Assembly: GCA_050248155.1 (NCBI GenBank)
Contig: JBFWSW010000007.1
Location: forward strand, 1-64,000
Reading direction: 5' to 3'
Length of the DNA: 64,000 nt
Source of the DNA: VFMC01 sp050248155
GTDB taxonomy: Bacteria > Actinomycetota > Acidimicrobiia > Acidimicrobiales > Ilumatobacteraceae
A program made the translations under genes and the position numbers. Of the stretch, positions 34,936 to 44,327 are shown piece by piece; positions within the stretch are counted from its first letter, which is position 1, and each line of letters opens with the position of its first letter. Under the pieces are notes generated by a model that was not told where the DNA came from, ran no database searches, and worked only from the letters and a program-made list of their open reading frames with translations.

Positions 34936-35802
34936 GTGCACACCCGGTTGTTCGTCGGCAGCCCGATGTGGGCACACCGCCCGTGGGTGGGTCGCTGGTT
35001 GCCGGTCGGCACTGCGCCCGGGCACGAGCTCGAGGTCTACAGCCGTCTCGTCAACGCGGTGGAGGGCAACACCACCTTCTACGCGTCACCGACGCCGGCC
35101 GTCGTCGCCCGGTGGGCGGAGCAGTGCGAGCCAGGGTTCCGCTTCGTGTTCAAGGTGCCCCGCACGATCACCCACGAGCGTCGGTTGCGCGACGTCGACT
35201 CCTTGTTGACACCGTTCCTCAGCTTGCTGGAACCACTGGGAGCGCACATCGGCTCGCTCACGTTCCAGCTGCCGGCGTCGTTCGCGCCGGTCGACCTCCC
35301 CGTGCTCGACGGCGTCCTGTCCGGCCTGCCGAGCAGGCCGTGGCGATGGTCGGTCGAGCTGCGTCATCCAGCGTTCTTCGAGGGCGGCGAGCGCGAGCTG
35401 GTCGACGCGACGCTCGCGCGCCACGGGGTCGAGCGGGTGCTGATGGACACTCGCCCGCTGTTCTCGCGCCCACCGATGACCGAGGAGGGTCGCGAGACAT
35501 GGGGCCGCAAGCCGAGGGTGCCAGCGCTCACCGGTGCGATCACCGACGAGCCGATCGTCCGGTTCATCGGATCGGATCACCCCGACACCACCAGGGCCGG
35601 GCTGCGCGAGTGGGAGCCGATCGTGGCGGATTGGCTGCACGAGGGACGGCGGCCGACCGTGTTCGTGCACACCCCCGACAACCTCGACTCGCCGGGGTTG
35701 GCCCGTGCCCTGCACGACCGCGTGCGCGCGGTCGTCCCCGAGCTCGAGCCGTTGCCCGAACCGTGGCCCGTCGTCCCTGCCGAGCAGGGTTCGCTGTTCT
35801 GA
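34936..35802 (+). CDS. DUF72 (YecE-like) protein
   Basis: The 288-residue TIM-barrel protein from GTG 34936 has the DUF72 hallmarks: LFVGSPMWAHRPWVGRW, then YSRLVNAVEGNTTFYASP, FRFVFKVPRTITHERRL, SLTFQLPASFAP and a late SVELRHPAFF. Function is unknown; YecE-like proteins are widespread and not characterised. The C-terminus is elongated by a Pro/Glu-rich tail. It is divergent from the 2OG oxygenase and ends 13 bp before the TauE gene, so a two- or three-gene operon is likely. Confidence 0.85.
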   Translation: MHTRLFVGSPMWAHRPWVGRWLPVGTAPGHELEVYSRLVNAVEGNTTFYASPTPAVVARWAEQCEPGFRFVFKVPRTITHERRLRDVDSLLTPFLSLLEPLGAHIGSLTFQLPASFAPVDLPVLDGVLSGLPSRPWRWSVELRHPAFFEGGERELVDATLARHGVERVLMDTRPLFSRPPMTEEGRETWGRKPRVPALTGAITDEPIVRFIGSDHPDTTRAGLREWEPIVADWLHEGRRPTVFVHTPDNLDSPGLARALHDRVRAVVPELEPLPEPWPVVPAEQGSLF

Positions 35803-35815
35803 AGGTGCGCACGTC

Positions 35816-36547
35816 ATGACGGCGGTCGAGCTGGCGACGGTCGCCGCTGCGGTGTTCGTCGCCGGGTTCGTCCAGATGCTGTCGGGCTTCGGCTTCGCCC
35901 TGCTCGCGATGCCGCTCATGACGCTGCAGGTCCCGACGAAGGAGGCCGTCGTCATCAGCACCCTGCTCGGTGGCAGTGTGACCCTGTACCAGGCGTGGCA
36001 CGGGCGTCACCACGTCGAACGGCACATCGCCCGCCACCTCGTGATCGGCGCGTACCTCGGCATGCCGTTCGGGCTGTGGGTCTTCCTCGCCGTCGACGAC
36101 CACGTGCTCCGCGGCATCCTCGGTGCCGCCGTGCTCGTCGCCGCTGTGCTGCTCGCCGCGCGCGTGCGGCTGTCGCACGTTGGCACGGGGCTCGAGGTCG
36201 GCGCGGGGGTCGTGAGCGGTGTGCTGAACACCTCGCTGTCCACCAACGGGCCTCCACTCGTGTTCGCCCTGCAGGCCCGTCACCTCGGTCCCGACGCGTT
36301 CCGGGGGACCATCAACGTCGTGTTCGCGTGCTGCAACGTGCTCGGGTTGTCGCTGTTCCTGCTCGCCGGCAAGGTGACCGCCGATGGTGTGATCGCCGCC
36401 CTCGTCGCCCTGCCGGCGCTGACAGCCGGACAGCTGATCGCCTACCCGCTCCGGCGACACGTCGCAGGCGACCGCTTCCGCACGCTCGTCCTCGGCCTGC
36501 TCGTCGTGACTGCCGCGACCTCGATCGTCAGCGCCTTCAGGGCCTAG
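35816..36547 (+). CDS. TauE/SafE family membrane transporter
   Basis: A 243-residue membrane protein with seven to eight hydrophobic segments and the two-fold TauE/SafE repeat: GFVQMLSGFGFALLAMPLM in the first half and VVSGVLNTSLSTNGPPLVFAL in the second, which carries the conserved NG-PP motif. Family members export sulfite, sulfoacetate or other organic anions. The ATG follows the DUF72 stop by 13 bp. The downstream MBL gene starts 10 bp after this stop. Confidence 0.85.
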   Translation: MTAVELATVAAAVFVAGFVQMLSGFGFALLAMPLMTLQVPTKEAVVISTLLGGSVTLYQAWHGRHHVERHIARHLVIGAYLGMPFGLWVFLAVDDHVLRGILGAAVLVAAVLLAARVRLSHVGTGLEVGAGVVSGVLNTSLSTNGPPLVFALQARHLGPDAFRGTINVVFACCNVLGLSLFLLAGKVTADGVIAALVALPALTAGQLIAYPLRRHVAGDRFRTLVLGLLVVTAATSIVSAFRA

Positions 36548-36557
36548 CCTCGATCAC

Positions 36558-37277
36558 GTGCCGGACGATCAGCTCTACTTCCGCCAGCTGCTCTCGGGGC
36601 GCGACTTCGCGGTCGGCGACCCGGTGGCCCAGCAGATGGTCAACTTCGTGTACGCGATCGGCGACCGGCGAACCGGGGAGTGCGTGCTGGTCGACCCTGC
36701 GTACTCGGTGGGGGAGCTGCTCGACGTCGTCGAGTCGGACGGCATGCGCTGTGCCGGCGTGCTCGCCACCCACTACCACCCGGATCACGTCGGTGGCTCG
36801 ATGATGGGCTTCACCATCGAGGGCGTCGCGACGCTGCTCGAACGCACCGACTGCCCGATCCACGTGCAGCGTGACGAGGCGCCGTGGGTCGAGCGCACGA
36901 CCGGCCTCGGCGCGGCTCAGCTCGCGTTGCACGACCCCGGCGACGTCGTCACCGTCGGCGGGGTCGACATCACCCTGGTCCACACGCCCGGGCACACGCC
37001 GGGCAGCCAGTGCTTCCACGTCGACGGGCGTCTGGTCAGCGGCGACACCCTGTTCCTCGAAGGGTGCGGCCGCACCGATCTCCCCGGTAGCAACCCGGAG
37101 GACATGTACCACAGCCTGCGCAAGCTGGCTGCCCTGCCCGACGGCACGATCGTCTACCCGGGTCACCGCTACTCACAGCCGTCGAGCGCGACGATCGACG
37201 CGATCCGCGAGGCGAACTACGTCTTCAAGCCGGCGTCGGTCGACGCGTGGATGCAGTGGTTCGGCGGCGGACGCTGA
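36558..37277 (+). CDS. MBL-fold metallo-hydrolase (glyoxalase II/persulfide dioxygenase-like)
   Basis: This 239-residue protein from GTG 36558 has the metallo-beta-lactamase metal site THYHPDHVGG (His72, His74, Asp76, His77). Further metal ligands lie in LVHTPGHTPGSQCF (His) and SGDTLFLEGCGRTDLPGS (Asp), and a terminal His in YPGHRY. Asp-x-Cys-Gly-Arg-Thr-Asp is typical of the glyoxalase II/ETHE1-like branch. It follows the TauE gene closely; together they could process sulfur compounds, but that is inference only. Confidence 0.88.
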   Translation: MPDDQLYFRQLLSGRDFAVGDPVAQQMVNFVYAIGDRRTGECVLVDPAYSVGELLDVVESDGMRCAGVLATHYHPDHVGGSMMGFTIEGVATLLERTDCPIHVQRDEAPWVERTTGLGAAQLALHDPGDVVTVGGVDITLVHTPGHTPGSQCFHVDGRLVSGDTLFLEGCGRTDLPGSNPEDMYHSLRKLAALPDGTIVYPGHRYSQPSSATIDAIREANYVFKPASVDAWMQWFGGGR

Positions 37278-37289
37278 CGGTCGCCGCCG

Positions 37290-38021
37290 TCAGTTGCCAC
37301 CGAAGTCGAGCCACGTCGCCGCGAGCGGCGACTCGGGCGCGGTCCCGAGGGGCGCTCGTTTCCAGAGCGCCAGCAGCAGGTCCTCGGCGCGGCCATTGAT
37401 CTGCGCGTCGACCCGAACCGAGCCCGAGGGGTCGCGTTCGAGCTCGACCGTCGTCGGGTCGGGTGTGCGCACCACGAGCCGGCCCGGCGCGTCGTCACAG
37501 GTGATGCCGAGCAGTCCGACCGGCACCTGACGCTGGTCGCGGCGGACGATCCGTGGTGCGATGACCTCGAAGTACTCGGCGATGCCGTCGAACGCGATGT
37601 CGGGCTCGAGCGGCGAGGTCGCGCCGATCGCCTGCTCGGCGTCCCAGGCGTGCACCTGCGTCTCGTGCGCCTGCCGCCGTGGCCAGACGCGCGCCAACTT
37701 GGGAATCGGAAAGGGGTGCCAGGTCGGTGCATCCGGGTCGAGGCCCGTGAGGACGGGAACGAGCGCGGCGACTCCTGCGTCGATCCACGCCGCCAGCTCG
37801 TCGGGGTCGTCGGCCGGCGGTGCATCGATCTGCGACTCGTCGGGGACGGCGCCGGTCGCGGCGGCGAGCCGCGCCCAGCGATGGATGTCGCCCATGTGTC
37901 GAGCGAGGTCGGCGAGCGACCAGCCGGGACACGCCGCGACCGCGGCGTCGAGCGGGCCCCTGCGCACCGCGCTGCTGAACCGCGCACCGCTCGACTGCAG
38001 ACTCTCGATGAATCGATCCAT
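37290..38021 (-). CDS. Mycothiol-dependent maleylpyruvate-isomerase family protein
   Basis: A 243-residue DinB-fold protein. The N-terminal four-helix domain has VAACPGWSLADLARHMGDIHRWA with the metal-ligand His, and the C-terminal MDMPI_C domain reads IDPN-type strands (GRLVVRTPDPTTVELE; VRVDAQINGRAEDLLLALW). This family of actinobacteria uses mycothiol or acts on thiol conjugates. The true substrate is not evident. It is convergent with MBL (12 bp) and divergent from the ProA-like gene (19 bp). Confidence 0.82.
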   Translation of the reverse strand: MDRFIESLQSSGARFSSAVRRGPLDAAVAACPGWSLADLARHMGDIHRWARLAAATGAVPDESQIDAPPADDPDELAAWIDAGVAALVPVLTGLDPDAPTWHPFPIPKLARVWPRRQAHETQVHAWDAEQAIGATSPLEPDIAFDGIAEYFEVIAPRIVRRDQRQVPVGLLGITCDDAPGRLVVRTPDPTTVELERDPSGSVRVDAQINGRAEDLLLALWKRAPLGTAPESPLAATWLDFGGN

Positions 38022-38040
38022 GGCCGTACGCTACGTGGCC

Positions 38041-39516
38041 ATGACCGCGACGCGCCGACCCGTCGAGCGACCGGGGGCTCCGCTGACCCAGCTCCGCGAG
38101 GGACAGCTCGTCCCGTTCGGCGGCGATCGGGTCGCAGTCGTCGGTGCGGAGCTGGCCGCCCGGTTCACGGCGGGCGATCGTCTCGTCGTCGTGCACGAGA
38201 CCGGCGATCTCCTGCACATCCCCCGCCACGAGCACGCACGTGTCGAGGCCGCGGTCGGCGCGGCGGTCGACGCGTTCACGTCGCTCGGCTCCGCGACGGA
38301 CGATCAGCTCACGTCCTTCTTCTCCAGCTGTGCCGAGCGGCTGGGCGACGACGAAGCCTTCGGGCCCATCGCCGCGGCGAACGAAGCCGACGTCGAGTCC
38401 GCGCTCGCTCGTGGCCGGTCGACGACTCGCCTGCGACTCACGCCGTCGATGCGCGCCGGCATGATCGACGGTCTGCGCGTCTGGGAGCGCGTCGACGCGC
38501 CGCGCGACGTGGTGCAGTCGTGCATCGACCACGGCAGCTGGTGGGTCGAGACGCGGCGCGCACCGCTCGGTGTGGTCGGGTTCGTGTTCGAGGGCCGCCC
38601 CAACGTGTTCGCCGACGCCACCGGTGTGCTCCGCACCGGCAACACCGTGGTGTTCCGGATCGGCAGCGACGCGCTCGGCACCGCCCGGGCGATCATGACC
38701 CACGCGATCGTCCCCTCGCTCGAGCGGGCAGGCCTCCCGCTGGGCTCGGTGCAGCTGGTCGACTCGGCGGCCCATGCGGCGGGGTGGGCGCTGTTCAGCG
38801 ATCAACGTCTCGGCCTCGCGGTGGCCCGCGGCTCGGGAGCGGCGGTCGCCCAGCTCGGCGCCGTCGCGCGGCAGCACGGTGTGCCGGTCAGCCTGCACGG
38901 CACGGGCGGCGCGTGGATGGTGGTCGCCGCGGATGCCGACCTGGCCGACGTGCGCGCTGCGGTGCGGCACTCGCTCGATCGCAAGGTGTGCAACACGTTG
39001 AACGCGTGCTGCGTGGTCGCCGACGCCGCTGCCACGCACGTCCCGGTGGTGGTCGCCGCGGCCAGAGACGCGGCGCGAGCCCGCGGCACCGACCCGGTGC
39101 TGCATGCGACCCCGTCGGCGGCAACGTTCGTGGACGCCGACTCGACGCCGATCGAGCCCGACGAGCTCGGGCAGGAGTGGGAGTGGGAGGACGCGCCCGA
39201 GCTCTCGATCGCCGTCGTCGGGTCGATCGACGAGGCCGTCGCGCTGTTCAACCGCTTCAGCCCTCGGTTCGCCGCGTCGTTGCTCGGCGGCGACGAAGTC
39301 GAGCAGCAGCGGTTCTACGACACCGTGGACGCGCCGTTCGTCGCCGACGGCTTCACGCGCTGGGTGGACGGCCAGTTCGCGTTCGACCAGCCCGAGCTCG
39401 GGCTCTCCAACTGGCAGGCAGGCCGGCTGTTCGCACGGGGCGGCGTGCTGTCGGGCGACTCGGTCTACACCGTCCGGACACGGGCCCACATCCGCGATCA
39501 CGACCTGCATCGCTGA
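38041..39516 (+). CDS. ProA-like aldehyde dehydrogenase (glutamate-5-semialdehyde dehydrogenase type) with N-terminal extension
   Basis: This 491-residue protein has a gamma-glutamyl-phosphate reductase core: RRAPLGVVGFVFEGRPNVFAD, GNTVVFRIGSDALGTARAI, a GTGGAW loop and the catalytic-Cys region DRKVCNTLNACCVV with Cys317. ProA is usually about 415 residues; here roughly 75 extra N-terminal residues (LREGQLVPFGGDRVAVVGAE...) precede the core. No proB is adjacent. It may be ProA itself or a paralogue acting on another acyl-phosphate. Its start is 19 bp from the divergent isomerase-like gene. Confidence 0.7.
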   Translation: MTATRRPVERPGAPLTQLREGQLVPFGGDRVAVVGAELAARFTAGDRLVVVHETGDLLHIPRHEHARVEAAVGAAVDAFTSLGSATDDQLTSFFSSCAERLGDDEAFGPIAAANEADVESALARGRSTTRLRLTPSMRAGMIDGLRVWERVDAPRDVVQSCIDHGSWWVETRRAPLGVVGFVFEGRPNVFADATGVLRTGNTVVFRIGSDALGTARAIMTHAIVPSLERAGLPLGSVQLVDSAAHAAGWALFSDQRLGLAVARGSGAAVAQLGAVARQHGVPVSLHGTGGAWMVVAADADLADVRAAVRHSLDRKVCNTLNACCVVADAAATHVPVVVAAARDAARARGTDPVLHATPSAATFVDADSTPIEPDELGQEWEWEDAPELSIAVVGSIDEAVALFNRFSPRFAASLLGGDEVEQQRFYDTVDAPFVADGFTRWVDGQFAFDQPELGLSNWQAGRLFARGGVLSGDSVYTVRTRAHIRDHDLHR

Positions 39517-39554
39517 CCGGGCGCCGGCTCTCGGTTCGCCTACGGTGAGGCGCC

Positions 39555-41150
39555 GTGGGACGGAGCGGGATGGCGCGGATGGTGCCGGTGCTGTGCCTGG
39601 CGCTCGTGGCCGCATGCTCGGCCGACCACAGCGTGCGTGCGACACGATCCGTCGAGGTCGGATCGGTCGACAGCGTCCCAGCACCGTCGACCAGCGCAGC
39701 GGACGAGCCGTCGCCGCCCGAGACGAGCCCGCCGACCACCGCGCCCCCGACCGCCCCTCCGACGGTGCCGCAGAGCACCCCACCGTCGACCGAACCCACG
39801 GTGCCACCGGGGGGTCTCGTGCCGAACGGGGACGGCGTCGGGGATCAGCTGTTCCCCGATCTCGGCAACCCCGGCATCGACGTCCTCGACTACGCACTCG
39901 ATCTCACATACGACCGTGACGCCGACTCGATCGCCGGCTCGGTGACGCTGACCATGCAGATCACCGACGAGCGCGGCGAGCTCACGCTCGACTCGTCCGG
40001 GCCCGAGGTGAGCTCGGTCACGGTCGACGGGGTGGACGCTCGGTACGTCGAGGACGACCCCGAGCTGCGGATCACCCCCGCTGCAACGCTGCACGCCGGT
40101 GACGTCGTCGAGGTGCGCGTCGAGTACTCCGTCGTCCCGAGCTTCGACGACGGCGACATCATCCCCTCGGGCTGGTTCAACACGCCGGCCGGCTCGTACG
40201 TCCTGAACGAACCCGACGGTGCGAGCTCGTGGTTGCCCAGCAACGACCACCCGAGCGACAAGGCGACGTGGACCTTCGAGATCACCGTGGCTCCGGGCGC
40301 GACCGCGGTGGCGAACGGCGCGCTCGTCTCGTCGACCGACGGGCCGGACGGCGCGACGTGGGTGTGGCGCGAGGACGATCCGATGCCCACGTATCTCATG
40401 CTGCTCGTCACGGGCGACTACGAGATCGTCGAGGGCACCACCCCGGATGGGCTGCCGCTCGTGAGCGCGGTCCTGCGAAGCGATCGTCAGCGCGCGCAGC
40501 CCTACCTCGATTCGCTCGACGACCAGATCGACTTCTTCGACGACTGGTTCGGCCCGTTCCCGCTCGACCGCTACGGCATCGCGATCACGGACAGCTTCGG
40601 GGGGCTGGCCATGGAGACCCAGGGTCGTTCCCTGTTCAGCCGCGACGACCTCAACGGCGACTCCGGCCCGCTGCAGGAGCTGTTGCTCTCGCACGAGCTC
40701 GCCCACCAGTGGTTCGGCGATGCCGTCTCGCCGCTGCAGTGGCGGGACATCTGGCTGAACGAGAGCTTCGCCACCTACGGGCAGTGGATGTGGCTCGAGC
40801 ACGTGCAGCAGGGCACCGTCGAGGGCGAGGCCGAGCGCTCGCTCGACGGGCGGCTCGCACAGCGCGGGAACCCCACCGGATCGCCGGACGCGGACGACCT
40901 GTTCGGCTTCAACTCCTACGACGGTGGCGCGGTCGTCCTGCACGCGCTGCGGCGCACCATCGGCGACGACCACTTCTTCGACTTGCTGCAACGCTGGGTG
41001 GCCGAGAACACCGGCACGTCGCGATCGACGCAGGACTTCATCGCCCTCGCCGAGGAGGTGTCGGGCACCGATCTCGAGGAGTTCTTCGACGACTGGCTGT
41101 TCGCGACGAAGCTGCCGAGCGCCTACCCGAGCGCGCCCGCCGGTCAGTGA
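39555..41150 (+). CDS. M1-family zinc aminopeptidase, predicted lipoprotein
   Basis: The 531-residue protein from GTG 39555 (ATG 39570 possible) has a lipobox LALVAAC and then a long Thr/Pro linker to about residue 85. The M1 domain carries the GLAMETQGRS variant of the exopeptidase GxMEN loop, the zinc motif HELAH at residues 380-384 and NESFATYGQWMW with the third ligand Glu. It is therefore an extracytoplasmic metallopeptidase removing N-terminal residues. The GAMEN change (AMET) could alter amino-terminal specificity. It overlaps the convergent FAD oxidase gene by 7 bp. Confidence 0.9.
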   Translation: MGRSGMARMVPVLCLALVAACSADHSVRATRSVEVGSVDSVPAPSTSAADEPSPPETSPPTTAPPTAPPTVPQSTPPSTEPTVPPGGLVPNGDGVGDQLFPDLGNPGIDVLDYALDLTYDRDADSIAGSVTLTMQITDERGELTLDSSGPEVSSVTVDGVDARYVEDDPELRITPAATLHAGDVVEVRVEYSVVPSFDDGDIIPSGWFNTPAGSYVLNEPDGASSWLPSNDHPSDKATWTFEITVAPGATAVANGALVSSTDGPDGATWVWREDDPMPTYLMLLVTGDYEIVEGTTPDGLPLVSAVLRSDRQRAQPYLDSLDDQIDFFDDWFGPFPLDRYGIAITDSFGGLAMETQGRSLFSRDDLNGDSGPLQELLLSHELAHQWFGDAVSPLQWRDIWLNESFATYGQWMWLEHVQQGTVEGEAERSLDGRLAQRGNPTGSPDADDLFGFNSYDGGAVVLHALRRTIGDDHFFDLLQRWVAENTGTSRSTQDFIALAEEVSGTDLEEFFDDWLFATKLPSAYPSAPAGQ

Positions 41151-42562
41151 CCCGTCATGCGGCCGAGGATCGCGCTGCGCCACCGTTCGGGTCGCTGGTG
41201 CTCGTGCTCGTAGCGGTCGGCGCCGACCGGCAGTCGAACCATCGCGTTGATGCCGATCCAGCGCAGCGGCTCGGGTTCCCAGCGTCGTGAACGGTGGTCG
41301 ACCCAGGGCAGATCGGTGAGGTCGGACGCCGTTCCCGTGATGAGATCGCACAGCGTGCGCCCTGCGAGGTTGGTCGTTCCCACGCCGTCGCCGACGTAAC
41401 CGCCGGCCCAGCCGATCCCGGTCGATCGATCGAGGCCGACCGAGCAGTACCAGTCACGGGGCACGCCGACCGGTCCACCCCAACGATGGGTGATCGCGGC
41501 GTCACCGATCCCCGGGAAGATGTCGCGCACCGTGCGGTGGATCGCGTCGTGGACGCTCGCGTCGCGGTCGTACTCGGGCTTGACCCGCGAACCGAAGTGG
41601 TACGGCGCTCCTCGGCCGCCGAACGCGATGCGCCCGTCGGCGGTGCGCTGTCCGTAGATGATGAGGCGCCGCCCGTCGCTGAACGTCTGCCGATCGGCCC
41701 AGCCGACCTCGTCCCAGAACGACTGCGGCAGCGGCTCGGTCGCGATCATCAACGAGTAGATCGGGATGATCTGGCGACGCAGCCCGGGCAGGGTGGGGGT
41801 GAAGCCCTCGGTCGCGCGCACGATGTGCTCGGTGCGGATCGTGCCGCGGTCGGTCGTCAGTCGCCGGGGAGCGACGCTCGTCACACGTGTCTGCTCGAAG
41901 ATCTGTACCCCCGACGACTCGACGGCGCGGGCCAGCCCGCGCACGAGGCGAGCCGGGTGGATCGCCGCGCAGTGCGGCGTGAACACAGCGCCTTCCGCCC
42001 GCGTCGTGCGGATCATCGCCTGCGCCTCGTCGCGGTCGAGCCAGCGGCAGTCGTCGTCGGTGAAGCCGTATTCGTGGTATTCGGCCACCTCGGCGCGCAG
42101 CCGCGGAACGTGCGCCGGGTTCCGCGCGGCTCGCATCGTGCCGCCCTTGGCGAAGTGGCAGTCGATGCTCTCGCGGGCAGCGACCGCGCCGACCTCGTCG
42201 ACGGTGGCGTGCATCGCCCGCTGCATGCGCGTCGCGCCGTCGCGACCATGTGTCGCGGCCATCGCGCCGAAGCCCATGGGCAGGAGCGCCGAGCACCAGC
42301 CGCCGTTGCGTCCGCTGGCACCGAACCCGGCGAACTCGGCCTCGACGATCGCGACCCGCAGAGACGGGTCACGCCGCATGAGGTAGTACGCCGTCCACAG
42401 ACCGGTGAAGCCGGCGCCGACGATGGCCACGTCGACCTCGCGGTCGCCGGGGAGCGCCGCACGGGGCGTCCACGCGTCGTCGGCGGCCAGTGTGTCGTGC
42501 CACAGCGACAGCCCCGTCGGTGGCCCGAATGGCGGCTCCGCCGGCGGCGTGTTCGATCGCAT
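41144..42562 (-). CDS. FAD-dependent amino-acid/amine oxidase (DAO family, PuuB-like)
   Basis: The 472-residue flavoprotein has the dinucleotide fold EVDVAIVGAGFTGLWTAYYL, the second FAD contact GFGASGRNGGWCS and the C-terminal TGIGWAGGYVGDGVG motif. The arrangement matches the DadA/gamma-glutamylputrescine oxidase group, which oxidise secondary or primary amines of amino-acid derivatives. The specific substrate is not visible. It is convergent with the M1 peptidase and divergent from the CPBP gene (68 bp). Confidence 0.85.
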   Translation of the reverse strand: MRSNTPPAEPPFGPPTGLSLWHDTLAADDAWTPRAALPGDREVDVAIVGAGFTGLWTAYYLMRRDPSLRVAIVEAEFAGFGASGRNGGWCSALLPMGFGAMAATHGRDGATRMQRAMHATVDEVGAVAARESIDCHFAKGGTMRAARNPAHVPRLRAEVAEYHEYGFTDDDCRWLDRDEAQAMIRTTRAEGAVFTPHCAAIHPARLVRGLARAVESSGVQIFEQTRVTSVAPRRLTTDRGTIRTEHIVRATEGFTPTLPGLRRQIIPIYSLMIATEPLPQSFWDEVGWADRQTFSDGRRLIIYGQRTADGRIAFGGRGAPYHFGSRVKPEYDRDASVHDAIHRTVRDIFPGIGDAAITHRWGGPVGVPRDWYCSVGLDRSTGIGWAGGYVGDGVGTTNLAGRTLCDLITGTASDLTDLPWVDHRSRRWEPEPLRWIGINAMVRLPVGADRYEHEHQRPERWRSAILGRMTGH

Positions 42563-42630
42563 CGGCCGAGACAGTAGCGGCGCCGCTCGGTGCCCGGGAT
42601 GTGGGCCACCTCGGGCTCTAGCCTGACCGC

Positions 42631-43461
42631 ATGCACTCGATGGGCACGGCGCCGGCCGGCTGGTACCCGGTCGGCGGTGGTGCCATCCGGTGGTGGGACG
42701 GTTCGCAGTGGACGGCGCACGTCGCGCGCCCCGCGCCGCCGGTCGTGCCGCCCAAACCGCCGCACCCTCGCCACGGCCTGCCGCTCGCCGTCGGTCCGCT
42801 CGTGGTCATCCTGGTCTCGCTCGTCGTCAGCCGTTACATCCTCGACGGGCTGGCCCACTTCCGCTGGCCTGTCGCGGTCTACGTGCTGCTCGGGGGCGTG
42901 GCCGGCTACGGACCGGTCGTCGCGTTCTGCTGGTGGGGGAGCCGCCGGTGGGGGACCGGCTCGCTGCGCGCCGACAGCGGTCTGTTCATCCGCGGCGTCG
43001 ACACCGGCTGGGGACCCGTCACGTGGCTCTGCTGCCTCGGCGCCGAAGTGGTGGTCGGCGTCATCGTCGTCCTCACCGGCATCCCGATCGTGAGCAACAC
43101 CGAGGACATCGACAGCGTGGGGGCCGATCGCGGGTACGTCATCGCCCTCCTGGTGCTCGCTGTCGTGGCTGCTCCGATCGTCGAGGAGATCGTGTTCCGT
43201 GGTGTCGTCATGCGTGGTCTGCTCAGCCACCTCGGACCGGTGGCAGCGATCGCGACGCAGGGGATCGTGTTCGGCATGTGCCACTTCGACCCGGTCCGCG
43301 GCAGCGGCAACGTCGGCCTGATCATGATCCTGAGCAGCGTCGGGGTCGTGCTCGGGGGTGCTGCATACCTCTTCCGGCGAATCGGCCCGACGATCATCGC
43401 TCATGCCATCTTGAACGCGCTGGCACTCACCCTCACGCTCACCGGGTGGGCCGACCGCTGA
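42631..43461 (+). CDS. CPBP/CAAX-type membrane protease with an N-terminal DUF2510-like segment
   Basis: This 276-residue protein starts with PAGWYPVGGGAIRWWDGSQWT, a short DUF2510-type motif, then several membrane segments. The Abi/CPBP core has Glu185-Glu186-x3-Arg190 in IVEEIVFRGVVM, and MCHFDP and a later AHAILNAL carry the catalytic His residues. These intramembrane glutamic proteases cleave prenylated or other substrates and occur beside bacteriocin genes; the substrate here is unknown. It is convergent with panC, with 14 bp between the stops. Confidence 0.88.
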   Translation: MHSMGTAPAGWYPVGGGAIRWWDGSQWTAHVARPAPPVVPPKPPHPRHGLPLAVGPLVVILVSLVVSRYILDGLAHFRWPVAVYVLLGGVAGYGPVVAFCWWGSRRWGTGSLRADSGLFIRGVDTGWGPVTWLCCLGAEVVVGVIVVLTGIPIVSNTEDIDSVGADRGYVIALLVLAVVAAPIVEEIVFRGVVMRGLLSHLGPVAAIATQGIVFGMCHFDPVRGSGNVGLIMILSSVGVVLGGAAYLFRRIGPTIIAHAILNALALTLTLTGWADR

Positions 43462-43475
43462 AGACCGTGCCGGTG

Positions 43476-44327
43476 TCAGGGCACGTGGAGGTTGTCGATC
43501 AGGCGCACCGTCCCGAGCCAGGCCGCGGCAACGGCCAGCGCGCCCTCGTCGGGCAGCGTCGGACCGACGCCGTCGAACGTGCCGGGGTGGACCAGCTCGA
43601 GGTACTCGAGGCGTGCGAGCGGTTCGTCGTCGATCTCGTGGGCCCCGATCGCCGTCAGCGTCGCGACATCTCGCTCGCCTGACGCCGCGGCTGCCGCCAG
43701 GCTGCGCAATCCTCTCGAGATGCACGTCGCGGCGTGCCGCTCGGCCGGCGCGAGCCGCGTGTTCCGGCTGCTGAGCGCGAGGCCGTCGGGTTCACGAACG
43801 GTGGGCATCGCGACGATCTCGACACCGAGGTCGAGGTCGCTGACCATCCGTCGCACGATCGCGAGCTGCTGGGCGTCCTTCTGCCCGAACACGGCGACGT
43901 GCGGTCGGGTCGCGGCGAGCAGCTTCGTCACCACCGTGGTGACCCCGCGGAAGTGCCCCGGGCGATGCTCGCCCTCCAGTCGATCGGCCAAGGAACCGGG
44001 AACGACGTGCGTCTGGAAGCCGACCGGGTACATCGTCGCCGCGGTGGGGGCGTAGACCGCCTGCACGCCGGCGCGCGAGCACGCCACCAGATCGTCATCG
44101 AGCGGCCGGGGGTACACGTCGAAGTCCGACGTCGAGTTGAACTGGAGCGGGTTGACGAAGATGGTCACGACCACCTCGTCGGCGTGCCGTCCGGCCTCGC
44201 CGATGAGCGCCAGGTGCCCGGCGTGCAACGCGCCCATGGTCGGGACGACGGCGATGCGCCGGCCCGCCGCGCGGCGCCCGTCGGACCAGGCCTGCATCGC
44301 GGCGGGGTCGACGATCACGTCGCTCAC
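43476..44327 (-). CDS. panC: Pantothenate synthetase (pantoate-beta-alanine ligase)
   Basis: This 283-residue enzyme has the nucleotidyltransferase motifs of PanC: VPTMGALHAGHLALI, FVNPLQFNSTSDFDVYPR, VTKLLAATRPHVAVFGQKDAQQ, PTVREPDGLALSSRNTRL. It joins pantoate and beta-alanine to make pantothenate for CoA. The length is normal for the family. Its GTG start overlaps the stop of the upstream P1 peptidase gene (GTGA), so it is translationally coupled. No panB or panD is nearby. Confidence 0.95.
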   Translation of the reverse strand: MSDVIVDPAAMQAWSDGRRAAGRRIAVVPTMGALHAGHLALIGEAGRHADEVVVTIFVNPLQFNSTSDFDVYPRPLDDDLVACSRAGVQAVYAPTAATMYPVGFQTHVVPGSLADRLEGEHRPGHFRGVTTVVTKLLAATRPHVAVFGQKDAQQLAIVRRMVSDLDLGVEIVAMPTVREPDGLALSSRNTRLAPAERHAATCISRGLRSLAAAAASGERDVATLTAIGAHEIDDEPLARLEYLELVHPGTFDGVGPTLPDEGALAVAAAWLGTVRLIDNLHVP

